Notes under the pieces: model-generated
Database searches by the model: none
Told to the model about the DNA's origin: nothing
What the model saw: only the letters and a program-made list of their open reading frames with translations
Source: Bacteroidota bacterium
Lineage (GTDB): Bacteria > Bacteroidota > Bacteroidia > B-17B0 > Aurantibacillaceae
Assembly: GCA_016708845.1 (NCBI GenBank)
Contig: JADJFB010000008.1
Location: 62,001-126,000, forward strand
Reading direction: 5' to 3'
DNA length: 64,000 bases
Translations under genes and position numbers: made by a program
In this document: positions 29,590 through 37,706 of the stretch, one piece after another
Layout: each line of letters begins with the position of its first letter
Position numbering within the stretch: position 1 is the stretch's first letter

Positions 29590-30933
29590 ATGTTTAAAAA
29601 AATATTAATTGCCAATCGTGGCGAGATTGCTTTACGTGTGATAAGAACATGTAAGGAAATGGGAATTAAAACCGTTGCGGTTTATTCTACAGCCGATAAA
29701 GAATCATTGCACGTTAAGTTTGCTGATGAAGCTGTTTGTATTGGGCCTCCGCCAAGTAAAGACAGTTACTTAAACATGGCAAACATTATTGCTGCTGCTG
29801 AGATTACTAACGCAGATGCTATTCACCCAGGATATGGTTTCTTAAGCGAGAATGCTAAGTTTTCTGAAATTTGCCGCCAAAACAATATTAAGTTTATTGG
29901 TGCTTCTCCAGAGATGATTAACCAAATGGGAGATAAGAGTAACGCCAAATCAACCATGATTGCAGCTGGTGTTCCTTGCGTTCCTGGCTCTGAAGGTTTA
30001 TTAGAAAGTGCTGCTCAAGGCATGGAATTAGCCAAAGGTATTAAGTATCCTGTTATTATTAAAGCTACTGCCGGTGGTGGTGGAAAAGGGATGCGTATTA
30101 TTTGGAAAGAAGAAGATTTTCAAAATGCATGGGATAGTGCTACACACGAAGCTACGGCTGCGTTTGGAAACGGTGCTATGTACATGGAAAAATATATTGA
30201 AGAACCACGCCATATCGAAATTCAGATTGTGGGCGATGCACACGGAAAGGCTTGCCACTTAAGTGAGCGTGACTGTTCAGTACAACGTCGTCACCAAAAA
30301 TTGGTGGAAGAAACTCCTTCTCCATTTATGACTCCTGAGTTACGTGAATTAATGGGTGATGCGGCTGTGAAAGCTGCTTTATCTATTGGTTACGAAGGTG
30401 TAGGAACTGTTGAGTTTTTGGTTGATAAACACCGCAATTTCTATTTCATGGAAATGAATACTCGTATTCAGGTGGAGCATCCAATTACGGAAGAAGTAAT
30501 TAACTACGATTTAATACGCGAGCAAATTTTAGTGGCTGCAGGTGTGCCTATTAGTGGTAAAAACTACTACCCACAATTACACGCTATTGAGTGCCGTATT
30601 AATGCAGAAGATCCATTTAAAAACTTTACACCATCTCCAGGTAAAATAACTACTTTACACACTCCAGGTGGACACGGTATTCGTGTTGACTCGCATGTGT
30701 ATAGCGGTTATACAATTCCACCAAACTATGATAGTATGGTTGGTAAATTAATTACTGTGGCACAAACACGTGAAGAGGCGATTGCGAAAATGCACCGTGC
30801 TTTAAGTGAGTATGTAATTGAAGGTGTTAAAACAACTATACCGTTTCACATTAAATTAATGCAAAACGAGGATTTTAAAGCCGGTAACTATACTACCAAG
30901 TTTATGGAGACTTGGGATTTTAATAAAGCTTAA
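29590..30933 (+). CDS. accC: Acetyl-CoA carboxylase, biotin carboxylase subunit
   Basis: ATP-grasp biotin carboxylase, 447 aa, normal length. Visible: MFKKILIANRGEIALRVIRT at the N-terminus, HPGYGFLSENA, the glycine-rich ATP loop ATAGGGGKGMRI (about residues 158-169), ERDCSVQRRHQK, FYFMEMNTRIQVEHPITEE and GIRVDSHVYSGYTIPPNYDS. It transfers CO2 from bicarbonate to the biotin on AccB. The carboxyltransferase genes (accA/accD) are not in the window. A terminator follows 4 bases after the stop. Confidence 0.97.
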   Translation: MFKKILIANRGEIALRVIRTCKEMGIKTVAVYSTADKESLHVKFADEAVCIGPPPSKDSYLNMANIIAAAEITNADAIHPGYGFLSENAKFSEICRQNNIKFIGASPEMINQMGDKSNAKSTMIAAGVPCVPGSEGLLESAAQGMELAKGIKYPVIIKATAGGGGKGMRIIWKEEDFQNAWDSATHEATAAFGNGAMYMEKYIEEPRHIEIQIVGDAHGKACHLSERDCSVQRRHQKLVEETPSPFMTPELRELMGDAAVKAALSIGYEGVGTVEFLVDKHRNFYFMEMNTRIQVEHPITEEVINYDLIREQILVAAGVPISGKNYYPQLHAIECRINAEDPFKNFTPSPGKITTLHTPGGHGIRVDSHVYSGYTIPPNYDSMVGKLITVAQTREEAIAKMHRALSEYVIEGVKTTIPFHIKLMQNEDFKAGNYTTKFMETWDFNKA

Positions 30934-30936
30934 TTT

Positions 30937-30968
30937 AAAAAAGCCTTTCGGAAACGAAAGGCTTTTTT
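30937..30968 (+). terminator. Rho-independent terminator after accC
   Basis: AAAAAAGCCTTTCG - GAAA - CGAAAGGCTTTTTT: a perfect 14-bp stem with a GAAA tetraloop, followed by T-rich sequence. It marks the left edge of the accessory island. Confidence 0.93.
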
Positions 30969-30977
30969 GTTATATTT

Positions 30978-31066
30978 GAATAACACATAGAAAGATAAAA
31001 ACTGGCGGAATATTGCTAAATTAGCAATATTGGCAACATAAAATGGTTCCTATATGTAAGTTATGC
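30978..31066 (+). other. attC-like recombination site 0 (left end of cassette array)
   Basis: An 89-base imperfect palindrome. The outer heptamers GAATAAC (30978-30984) and GTTATGC (31060-31066) are complementary at 6 of 7 positions and resemble integron R'' (RYYYAAC) and R' (GTTRRRY) sites. Just inside, ACATAG pairs with CTATATGT (two unpaired bases). The centre is a perfect 11-bp stem AATATTGCTAA / TTAGCAATATT (31009-31031). The size fits known attC sites (about 55-140 bases). Activity is inferred; no integrase is in the window. Confidence 0.6.
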
Positions 31067-31105
31067 GTCAACCTTAGACAAGCAACACAAAAGACAAAAT
31101 ACTAA

Positions 31106-31927
31106 ATGGCAGACCTAACATATATTGAAAAAGCAACAATAGAAAATTTTCTTGGAATGAAAAGTGGTTATGTAATGGACTTTTCAGATAGGACATTTAA
31201 TGAATTTGTTGGTTGCGCAACTGGTCTAGACATTGATACAGAAAAGTATTATTACGGAAGTAACTCAAAAGCAAATAGATTAAGAGGTTTCATAAAAGTT
31301 GAATCAAATTATGTTTTCGCAAAGTTATTATCTGCATTTTGTGACTATTGGCTTTCTAAAGTTCATAGTAAAGAAATTGATTATCGCGACGATGAAAACG
31401 CTTATAAAGAATGCTTAAAAATAGTAGAGAGATTAAACAAAGAAAAGATAGTTGAAAATATTGAAGCAATTCAACCAAATTCTGAAGACAAAGATTTTGC
31501 ATTACTTGCAAAATCAATAAAAGAGAGTATAGAAAAGAATGAACCCGAAGCTGCATTAGACAGATTGCATACATTTGTTGTTAAATATGTAAGACAGCTT
31601 TGTGAAAATCACGGTTTGTCTCATGACAAGGATGAGCCAATAAATAGTTTATTTGGTAAGTATGTAAAACACTTGGTGACAAATAAACTAATTGACTCCT
31701 TAATGGCAGAGAAAATTTTAAAATTTTCAATTAACATCATAGATGCGTTTAATGACGTAAGAAACAATAAAAGCTTTGCCCATGATAATCCAATTTTAAA
31801 TTATCATGAAAGTATTTTAATCTTTAATAATATTTCAAATACTATAAAATACATTGAAACATTAGAAAACAAAATACAAGCAACCAAGCAGACACAACAG
31901 GCTGACTGGAAAGATTTACCATTTTAA
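31106..31927 (+). CDS. Abortive-infection (Abi-C type) protein
   Basis: A 273-aa soluble protein. The C-terminal half matches the pattern of the abortive-infection C-terminal domain: AALDRLHTFVVKYVRQLCEN (about residues 152-171), SLFGKYVKHLV, ILKFSINIIDAFNDVRNNKS and AHDNPILNYHESILIF. Such proteins act in phage defence by arresting the infected cell. The N-terminal half (GYVMDFSDRTFNEFVG) is a domain often paired with it and may sense or act. The gene lies between two attC-like sites, starts 40 bases after one and stops 10 bases before the next, so it appears to be a single-gene cassette. Target and trigger are unknown. Confidence 0.8.
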   Translation: MADLTYIEKATIENFLGMKSGYVMDFSDRTFNEFVGCATGLDIDTEKYYYGSNSKANRLRGFIKVESNYVFAKLLSAFCDYWLSKVHSKEIDYRDDENAYKECLKIVERLNKEKIVENIEAIQPNSEDKDFALLAKSIKESIEKNEPEAALDRLHTFVVKYVRQLCENHGLSHDKDEPINSLFGKYVKHLVTNKLIDSLMAEKILKFSINIIDAFNDVRNNKSFAHDNPILNYHESILIFNNISNTIKYIETLENKIQATKQTQQADWKDLPF

Positions 31928-31936
31928 AGGGCGATC

Positions 31937-32109
31937 GCATAACACAACCTAAATCCCATTTGGGCATTTGGCTTCGGCTTTTGCAAAATCGGTAGACAAT
32001 TAGTTAATTTTCGCTTTGCAAAAGTCCATTAAACATTTATCTTTAAACAAACATTTCGGTAGACAAAGTTTCAAAATCCAAACGGGAATTTAGCTTGAAA
32101 CCGTTATAA
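31937..32109 (+). other. attC-like recombination site 1 (173 bases)
   Basis: Begins GCATAAC (31937-31943) 10 bases after the Abi stop and ends GTTATAA (32103-32109). The two ends fold back: CTAAATCCCATTTGG (from 31949) pairs with CCAAACGGGAATTTAG (32079-32094) with one extra unpaired base and one mismatch. They are separated from the heptamers by unequal unpaired spacers, as in attC R''-L''...L'-R'. An inner pair CTTTTGCAAA / TTTGCAAAAG is also present. The first 140 bases are repeated at 32653. Confidence 0.6.
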
Positions 32110-32150
32110 GCAAATTGCAGGACAGCACCGTAGAAAATAAATCTTACAAT

Positions 32151-32639
32151 ATGAGAATTTACACTCTGTTTTTTTGTATCGCTTTGACAACGTTTTCGTG
32201 TGGGCCTCGAAGTGGTATTCACGAAGACAACAATAATTCCGACCAAATCATAGACGAAGTTTCAGAAAAACAATGGTGCGGAAATGCAGTTATGGATTCC
32301 CAAAACTATGACTGGGCTATCAAAGAACTAAAAATTGACGGTGATGGTAATCACGGACAAAAATTATTTAAACAAAATTGTGCCGTTTGTCACTCACTTA
32401 ATTATAAAGGACCAGAAGCCGCAGGACTTGATGGTTTCTATCAAAGAATTCCTGACCCAAAAACAGAGTGGTTTAAAAATTATATTTTAAGTAGTACTAA
32501 AGTTTATAAATCTGGGGACTCTTACGCTAAAAAACTAAGGACACAATATCCAAAAGAAAGAATGACCGAATTTGAAGGCTTGTTATCTGACCAAGACATA
32601 AACGACATTATGATTTATGTGGTTGGAAATACCAAATAA
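32151..32639 (+). CDS. Lipoprotein c-type cytochrome (cassette gene)
   Basis: A 162-aa protein. Starting at the ATG at 32151, the N-terminus is a lipoprotein signal (MRIYTLFFCIALTTFSC-G). One haem-c motif NCAVCHSL (about residues 80-87) follows the cytochrome-c lead-in GQKLFKQ. The distal part MTEFEGLLSDQDINDIMIYV supplies the usual Met ligand (M144 region) and last helix. It would be exported, lipidated and haem-loaded outside the cytoplasm. The gene lies between attC-like sites 1 and 2, which are near copies of each other. A cytochrome is unusual cargo for a cassette; the electron partner is unknown. Confidence 0.85.
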   Translation: MRIYTLFFCIALTTFSCGPRSGIHEDNNNSDQIIDEVSEKQWCGNAVMDSQNYDWAIKELKIDGDGNHGQKLFKQNCAVCHSLNYKGPEAAGLDGFYQRIPDPKTEWFKNYILSSTKVYKSGDSYAKKLRTQYPKERMTEFEGLLSDQDINDIMIYVVGNTK

Positions 32640-32649
32640 AGCAATCTGC

Positions 32650-32821
32650 TAATAACACAACCTAAATCCCATTTGGGCATTCGGCTTCGGCTTTTGCAAA
32701 AGCGGTAGACAATTAGTTAATTTTCGCTTTGCAAAAGTCTATTAAACATTTATCTTTATTTAAACGTTTCGGTAAACGAGTGTTTCAAATCTACACAAGT
32801 TCTAGCTACAAACCGTTAGCG
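32650..32821 (+). other. attC-like recombination site 2 (172 bases)
   Basis: Begins TAATAAC (32650-32656) 11 bases after the cytochrome stop and ends GTTAGCG (32815-32821), 9 bases before the next gene. Positions 32653-32791 repeat 31940-32078 at roughly 90% identity by eye. The L' arm has diverged (CAAGTTCTAGC instead of CGGGAATTTAGC), so the outer pairing is weaker than in site 1, but the inner CTTTTGCAAA / TTTGCAAAAG pair is kept. Confidence 0.58.
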
Positions 32822-32829
32822 GTAATAAT

Positions 32830-33461
32830 ATGACGACAACAGAAATATTAGATAAACTAAAAAGGCTTCGCAACCTTGACGACAAAAGTTTATTTAAAAG
32901 AAATTATTTCAAAATATTTGGTTCTGACAATCATCAATACACTCTAAATCCAACTTTAACTGACAAGCAAATCAAAACTTTCGAGGAAACTCATTGCGTA
33001 TTACTTCCAGAAGACTATAAACTTTTTTTGACCCGAGTTTCAAATGGTGGGGCAGGACCTTCATATGGACTTTTTCAACTTGCCGATTGGAATTGTGAAT
33101 TAGATATAATTGACAATAAATTTCTATCGACTCCATTCCCGCAAACAGAAAACTGGAATATGCAGTTTACCGGCGATACAAATAATGACGACCATTACTT
33201 AACGTCAGAATTTGAAAATTGGGAAAAGAGTATTTCAGTAATAAACATATAACAGGTAGCATAAGAGTATGTCATTATGGTTGTGCAATTTACTTTTTAT
33301 TAATAATTACTGGACAAGAAGCTGGATATGTCTGGGTCGACGACAGGGCAAATGATATGGGTTTATATCCAGCAATTTCAAAAACAACAAAACAAAAAAT
33401 GACTTTCACAGAATGGTATGACGAATGGCTCACTGAGAGCATAAACGAAATATCTAAATAA
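32830..33461 (+). CDS. SMI1/KNR4-family protein (cassette gene, one frameshift)
   Basis: Restored length is about 210 aa. The SMI1/KNR4 (SUKH) core is visible: ...LTDKQIKTFEETHCVLLPED-YKLFLTRVSNGGAGPSYGLF in the first half, then YFSNKHITGSIRVCHYGCAI, GQEAGYVWVDDRANDMGLYP and FTEWYDEWL in the second. SUKH proteins are common immunity proteins against contact-dependent and secreted nuclease toxins, though most members are untested. The frame breaks in the A run 33224-33227: one extra A gives W-E-K-E-Y-F and joins the halves. It starts only 9 bases after attC-like site 2, consistent with a cassette. No cognate toxin is seen. Confidence 0.8.
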
Positions 33462-33466
33462 ACCGC

Positions 33467-33500
33467 AGCTAACAACATTCTTTCAAAACTACCGTTATAT
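33467..33500 (+). other. Remnant attC-like site 3 (right end of array)
   Basis: AGCTAAC (33467-33473) lies 6 bases after the SMI1/KNR4 stop, and GTTATAT is at 33494-33500. The heptamers match the R''/R' pattern, and AGCTAAC is complementary to GTTAGCG at the front of the same cassette (6 of 7). Only 34 bases separate the ends, too few for a working attC hairpin, so I read it as a deleted site. Confidence 0.4.
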
Positions 33501-33504
33501 CAAA

Positions 33505-33930
33505 ATGAAAATCACTCTCCTACTCCTTTGCATCTTATCTTTTACCTTAAGCGCACAAAAAAACTTAAGGGTTAATGGAGAGCCTATTAGTTTTGATTGC
33601 GCCAAAGTGCAAACCGTTGATGAAATGGATACGCTTACCATGCCTCGTGTAAAAATATACCATGCCGTGATTACTAATAACTGTTTGGAGTTAGGCGTTT
33701 TTTATGGCGACTGCCCCGCTAATTTAGAATTGGTAACCGACGGTAAATTAATAGAAACCCAAGACTTAACCCTTAACTTTTTATTGCGTTACGATAAAGA
33801 TAGCAAGCCCTGCCAAGCCGAAAACAAAACCACTTTATTTTTTGACATCCTACCTTACAAAAATATGCGCACAGGAAAGTATATTATTCTTTCTTTTTTA
33901 GGAGAGAAGTATCATTTGGTATATAAATAG
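33505..33930 (+). CDS. Exported hypothetical protein
   Basis: A 141-aa protein with a signal peptide (MKITLLLLCILSFTLSA-QK). The mature part is a predicted beta-sandwich (VKIYHAVITNNCLELGVFYG, LVTDGKLIETQDLTLNFLLRY, TTLFFDILPYKNMRTGKYIILSF) with three cysteines. I do not recognise the family. The start is 5 bases after the remnant attC-like site, so it may be the last cassette or the first chromosomal gene beyond the array. No TAAC-type site follows it. Confidence 0.7.
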   Translation: MKITLLLLCILSFTLSAQKNLRVNGEPISFDCAKVQTVDEMDTLTMPRVKIYHAVITNNCLELGVFYGDCPANLELVTDGKLIETQDLTLNFLLRYDKDSKPCQAENKTTLFFDILPYKNMRTGKYIILSFLGEKYHLVYK

Positions 33931-33979
33931 ATGAAGGTCTTTTATTATATTTATAAGCACATAGTAAGAGAAAACTAAG

Positions 33980-34444
33980 ATGACGATTAGAAAAATATTG
34001 CTGGCTACAACGTTTATAATCTTTTTTGGGATTAGTTTTTCTCAAAATAGTATAACACCGAAAGAAATTAATAACGAATTGCTTGGTCAAAATTTCTCGC
34101 TAACTGCCTTAAACCATTCTCAGGTAAACCTCTTTTCAAAAAATGCTCGTTCTGGCTTTTTTGATTGGAAAGAACGCTGGAATACACATTCCACAAGAAA
34201 AATCATTGGTGGCAGCATCATTTTATTGCTTGGAGCTGAAGGAATGGTAGAAACTTTTCTTCCAACTACTAATTACGAAACTGCTGCCAGTAGAAGGAAT
34301 ACACAAATTCAAATGGCTAGTATTTCCACTTTGCTTCTATCATCCGGAACCATTCTTCTTATTAGAGGCATCCATTTAAAGCGACAAAATAAAATTCAGG
34401 CAACAACGTCAATAAATGGTATAGGATTGATTTACAGAATATAA
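33980..34444 (+). CDS. Membrane or exported hypothetical protein
   Basis: A 154-aa protein with an N-terminal signal or anchor (MTIRKILLATTFIIFFGISFS-QN) and two further hydrophobic stretches (KIIGGSIILLLGAEGMVETF and ASISTLLLSSGTILLIRGIHL). No domain is recognised. It converges on the T9SS cargo gene that ends at 34560; the 115 bases between contain no clear terminator stem. Confidence 0.65.
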   Translation: MTIRKILLATTFIIFFGISFSQNSITPKEINNELLGQNFSLTALNHSQVNLFSKNARSGFFDWKERWNTHSTRKIIGGSIILLLGAEGMVETFLPTTNYETAASRRNTQIQMASISTLLLSSGTILLIRGIHLKRQNKIQATTSINGIGLIYRI

Positions 34445-34559
34445 ATTAGCTTTATATTTATTGTAGGAATATTGATCTTAAATTTTAAAATCATCACATC
34501 TACCATTCCATTTTTAGTAACAGCAATTTATACTATAACATATTATAAAAAGCTGGGGA

Positions 34560-36231
34560 TTATTCAATAATTATTTTTTGAGAATGTTTGTGAGCTTTCA
34601 ATTTAAATTGAATCACATAAACCCCTTTTGCTTGGGAAGATAAATCAATGGTGTTTTGAAAATGCTTAGTTGAATATACTTTTTCTCCAAGTACATTATA
34701 AATTTCAATTTCGGCATTTTCTAATTCATCGCTTATGGTAAAAATTCCTGTAGAAGAAGGATTTGGAAATATGACCACATTTTCATTTAAGCTATGCCAA
34801 GCGTCGTTAATACCAGTAGTAACATCGAGTTTTGCATAAAACACATCGTCGCCACAGCCTTTATAAACGTTACTCGTACCAAAACTAACCGAACTACTAT
34901 TAAACATTCCCCCCAAATGAATTACACTTGAGGTATTAGAATTTGCAATACCATTCCCAACTTCCTCGCTGTAACTTCCAGCTTGCAAAGCCCAAGGTGA
35001 ATTACCTGTGTTATCAAAACTTGCTATAAACATATCTTTAGTTCCTGCGGCACTATTTGTTAATGTATTAGTACCAAAAGTAATGCTTGAACTAATAAAA
35101 GAACCTGAAATAAATGCGTTTCCTGACGCGTCAACACAAATGCATTTAGCTTCATCAGCGTCGGCACCACCGCTTGCTTTTGACCAATTAGCTGTACCTG
35201 TTGAAGAATAACTTGCTAAAAAAACATCAGATGTTCCAGCACTTGCATTCGTTAATGCTGGCAAACTGCCAAAGTTTATACTAGCACTTGTAAAACTACC
35301 TGTTAAGTAAATATTATTTCCCGAAACAGCGATGGCATTTCCCATTTCATCATAAATGCCACCTACTTTAGTTGACCACAATGCAGTTCCCGAAGGGTCG
35401 TATTTAGCTAGGAACAAATCGTAAGTTCCGGCACTTGCATTGGTAAGCGCACCTGTTCCAAAATTAACAGATGTGCTTGAAAAGCTACCTATAACATAGG
35501 TATTTCCAGATGCATCATTTGCGCAGGCTCTGGCGCCATCTGCAGCGGTTCCTCCAATAGTTTTGGCCCAAAGAGTAGATCCACTGGCATCATATTTAAC
35601 TATAAAAATATCAGTGGTTGCAGAACCTGCATTAGTTAAATTACCAGTTCCAAAATTAATGGTTGCACTCGTGTACCAACCTGTTACAAAAACATTAGAG
35701 TTAGCATCACAACTTACGGCATAACCGCGATCGTTTCCACTTCCACCAGCACTTTTAGCCCAAATTAAATTTCCATCCGAATCATATTTCACCGCAAATA
35801 AATCGCTACTTGCAGTTCCAACATTATTTAAAACCGTTGCACTAAAAGTTATACTAGCACTTGCAAACCACCCTGTCAAAATTACGTTTCCTGAAGCATC
35901 CACTGCTAAGCCGTTTCCTTGATCGCCATCCGCGCCTCCAAAAGTTTTTGCCCAAACAACAACACCTGCTGGATCGATCTTCACTAAAAATATATCCGAA
36001 GTTCCTGAAAAACTATTTAGTAATGAAAACGTTCCAAAATTGATGTATGAAGAAGTATATGAACCTGTTATATAACTGTTGCCAGCTGCATCCACAGCTA
36101 TTGCTGATACTGATTCGTTACCATTATAGCCAGCAGAAAATGCTAATTGCCAAGTAGGCACTTGTGCAACTAAAGATGAAAATCCAAATAAAATAAAAAC
36201 AGCGATAAACTTAAAGTAGATTTTTTTTCAT
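34560..36231 (-). CDS. SBBP-repeat T9SS cargo protein (signal peptide hidden by a frameshift)
   Basis: About 556 aa. Nine or so tandem SBBP-type beta-propeller repeats of roughly 48 residues carry the pattern 'DA.GN.Y.TG.F....NFG...LTNA....D.FLAKYD.SG...W.K..GG...D'. They are followed by a type A T9SS tail (VIFPNPSSTGIFTI...YNVLGEKVY...SQAKGVYVIQF). The long frame starts without a signal. The ATG at 36231 gives MKKIYFKFIAVFILFGFSSL-VAQ if one base is removed from the A8 run (36221-36228), which supplies the missing signal peptide. It is probably a secreted or surface protein. The leader matches that of the 58873 gene. Confidence 0.85.
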
Positions 36232-36360
36232 ATGTAGATATTTATTGTTTTTTTTATTGTCATATGGTATACGCCATGTATCTTCATTGGTTTTTGTGCG
36301 TTTCGGCACATGGCTATTTCATATGTATATACTATTTTTTATAATTTAAAGATAAGAAAT

Positions 36361-36740
36361 TTATTGAAGCTTAATATCAACCGCCAGTTTCTCTTTTTTG
36401 TTATTTACCGTCACACCATAACCGGCAGTTGTATACGTAAATCCATGTTCGTCGGTAAATTCGGCAGAGATAAAATAGTCTCCTTTTCTTAACCCATCAA
36501 AGTGGTAAGCCCTGTTTCGTCAACAGCAACACTTTGATCAAAAGATGAAGTAGTGCTTTTTGTTCCATAAGCAATATGTACTATGGCGGTGCTTGCATTT
36601 TCGAAAGAAGAGCTTGCTCCGTTTTTATAAGTTACCGAGCCGTAAATCGTTTTTTTGCCTCCAATTCCTGCTTCCTTTTTACATGCGGGCAACACTAACA
36701 CTAAAATCATAAAAGCTATAATAATTTGTTTCATACGCAT
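36361..36740 (-). CDS. Small lipoprotein (one frameshift)
   Basis: About 126 aa restored. Lipoprotein signal with lipobox VLVLPAC-K (start at MKQIIIAFM, 36734, or the ATG at 36740). The body (GKKTIYGSVTYKNGAS...STAIVHIAYG) resembles a small beta-sandwich of the carboxypeptidase-regulatory type. The frame breaks near 36507; adding one base gives TGLYHFDGLRKGDYFISAEF and continues to the stop at 36361 (...EKLAVDIKLQ). It begins 2 bases after the YceI-like gene, so the two lipoproteins are co-transcribed. Function unknown. Confidence 0.65.
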
Positions 36741-36742
36741 GA

Positions 36743-37545
36743 TTAGTGATTTCTAAAAAATTGAAGGTTCAAGGTGAAATTCATTTCATCGGCAATGTTG
36801 GTTGTCCACTCACCATATGTTTTATTATTAGCAGCAATACTATTACCAGGTAAATCAATTAATGCTGGCACAGGTACATATTTAATACTTGCATTGACAT
36901 CCATGTGGTTTGATCGCAAAAAAGAAAAATGCCCCGTAAACGATGCTCTGTATTTATCGTTTATAAAATCGCCATCTGTATCAAAATCGGATGTGCCATT
37001 ATAATTAAAATACAAGTTAACAGGTTTAGAAATTGGCGTTCCATCAGGAAAACCACTAGGCGAGCGGTAACGGTTAAAATAAAAATTACCGATAGCCACA
37101 TAACCCGTTCCCGATTTTACAACCGTTGTACTGCGAAACCAAGCAGTGTCACTTGCAGGATTTACAATGGTTTTAAGTGTATCTAAATAGGTAACACCCA
37201 TATAATTGCGAATACATTTTCCAACAGCGTCGCGCAGTGGTTCTCCAGAATCTACGGAAGATAAAGTAACCCAAGCGTTAATTTTACAGTTAGAAAGATT
37301 AGCCTCATCAAATATAAATTTAGGAGAGAAACCATAATTATTGAAACGACCCGTTAATTTACCAACGGAGTAATCTAAGTAGTTGGATTCCCAGCAAACG
37401 CTACCATGTGGCTTATCGAGTGTCCATAATACATCTACTAAACCATTTCCAGCAACTGGAGTTCCGGCAAGTTCGGTAACAACATCCTTTTTTTGCAGGC
37501 AGTTAGAGAAATGACAAAACCAAAAAGCAATAAAATTTTCTTCAT
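36743..37545 (-). CDS. YceI-like lipoprotein (one frameshift)
   Basis: About 267 aa restored. The ATG at 37545 gives a lipoprotein signal, MKKILLLFGFVISLTAC-K. One base is missing from the A7 run at 37488-37494. With it restored the protein continues through VLWTLDKPHGSVCWESNYLD, VGKLTGRFNNYGFSPKFIFD, NCKINAWVTLSSVDSGEPLRD and CIRNYMGVTYLDT into the frame ending at 36743. This order (W..D..HS.V....., V....G.F......, ...I....I.S..R.......) is the YceI pattern, a periplasmic lipocalin-like isoprenoid/lipid-binding fold. The C-terminal YRASFTGHFSFLRSNHMDVN fits as well. The ligand is unknown. It forms a two-gene unit with the lipoprotein downstream. Confidence 0.72.
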
Positions 37546-37706
37546 CTTATCTTTTTTTTAAGAGTAAATATATAAAATTATAAGGTAGAAAGAAAATTAG
37601 ATAAATGGCTTGATTGATAAATATCATTCTATAATCTGACACGTGTCATCTATTTAAATAAACTCCTAAAGTAGTTTTACTAAGTGAAATTCATAAAATT
37701 TTAGTA

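Noticed and set aside
31009..31031. 11-bp AT-rich hairpin considered as a transcription terminator
   Set aside because: It has no following T tract, is AT-rich, sits in a larger nested palindrome, and a strong accC terminator already lies at 30937-30968.
36232..36360. Possible small gene or RNA between the SBBP gene and the small lipoprotein
   Set aside because: The 129 bases are AT-rich with no stable hairpin plus T tract, and the open frames lack any recognisable protein pattern.
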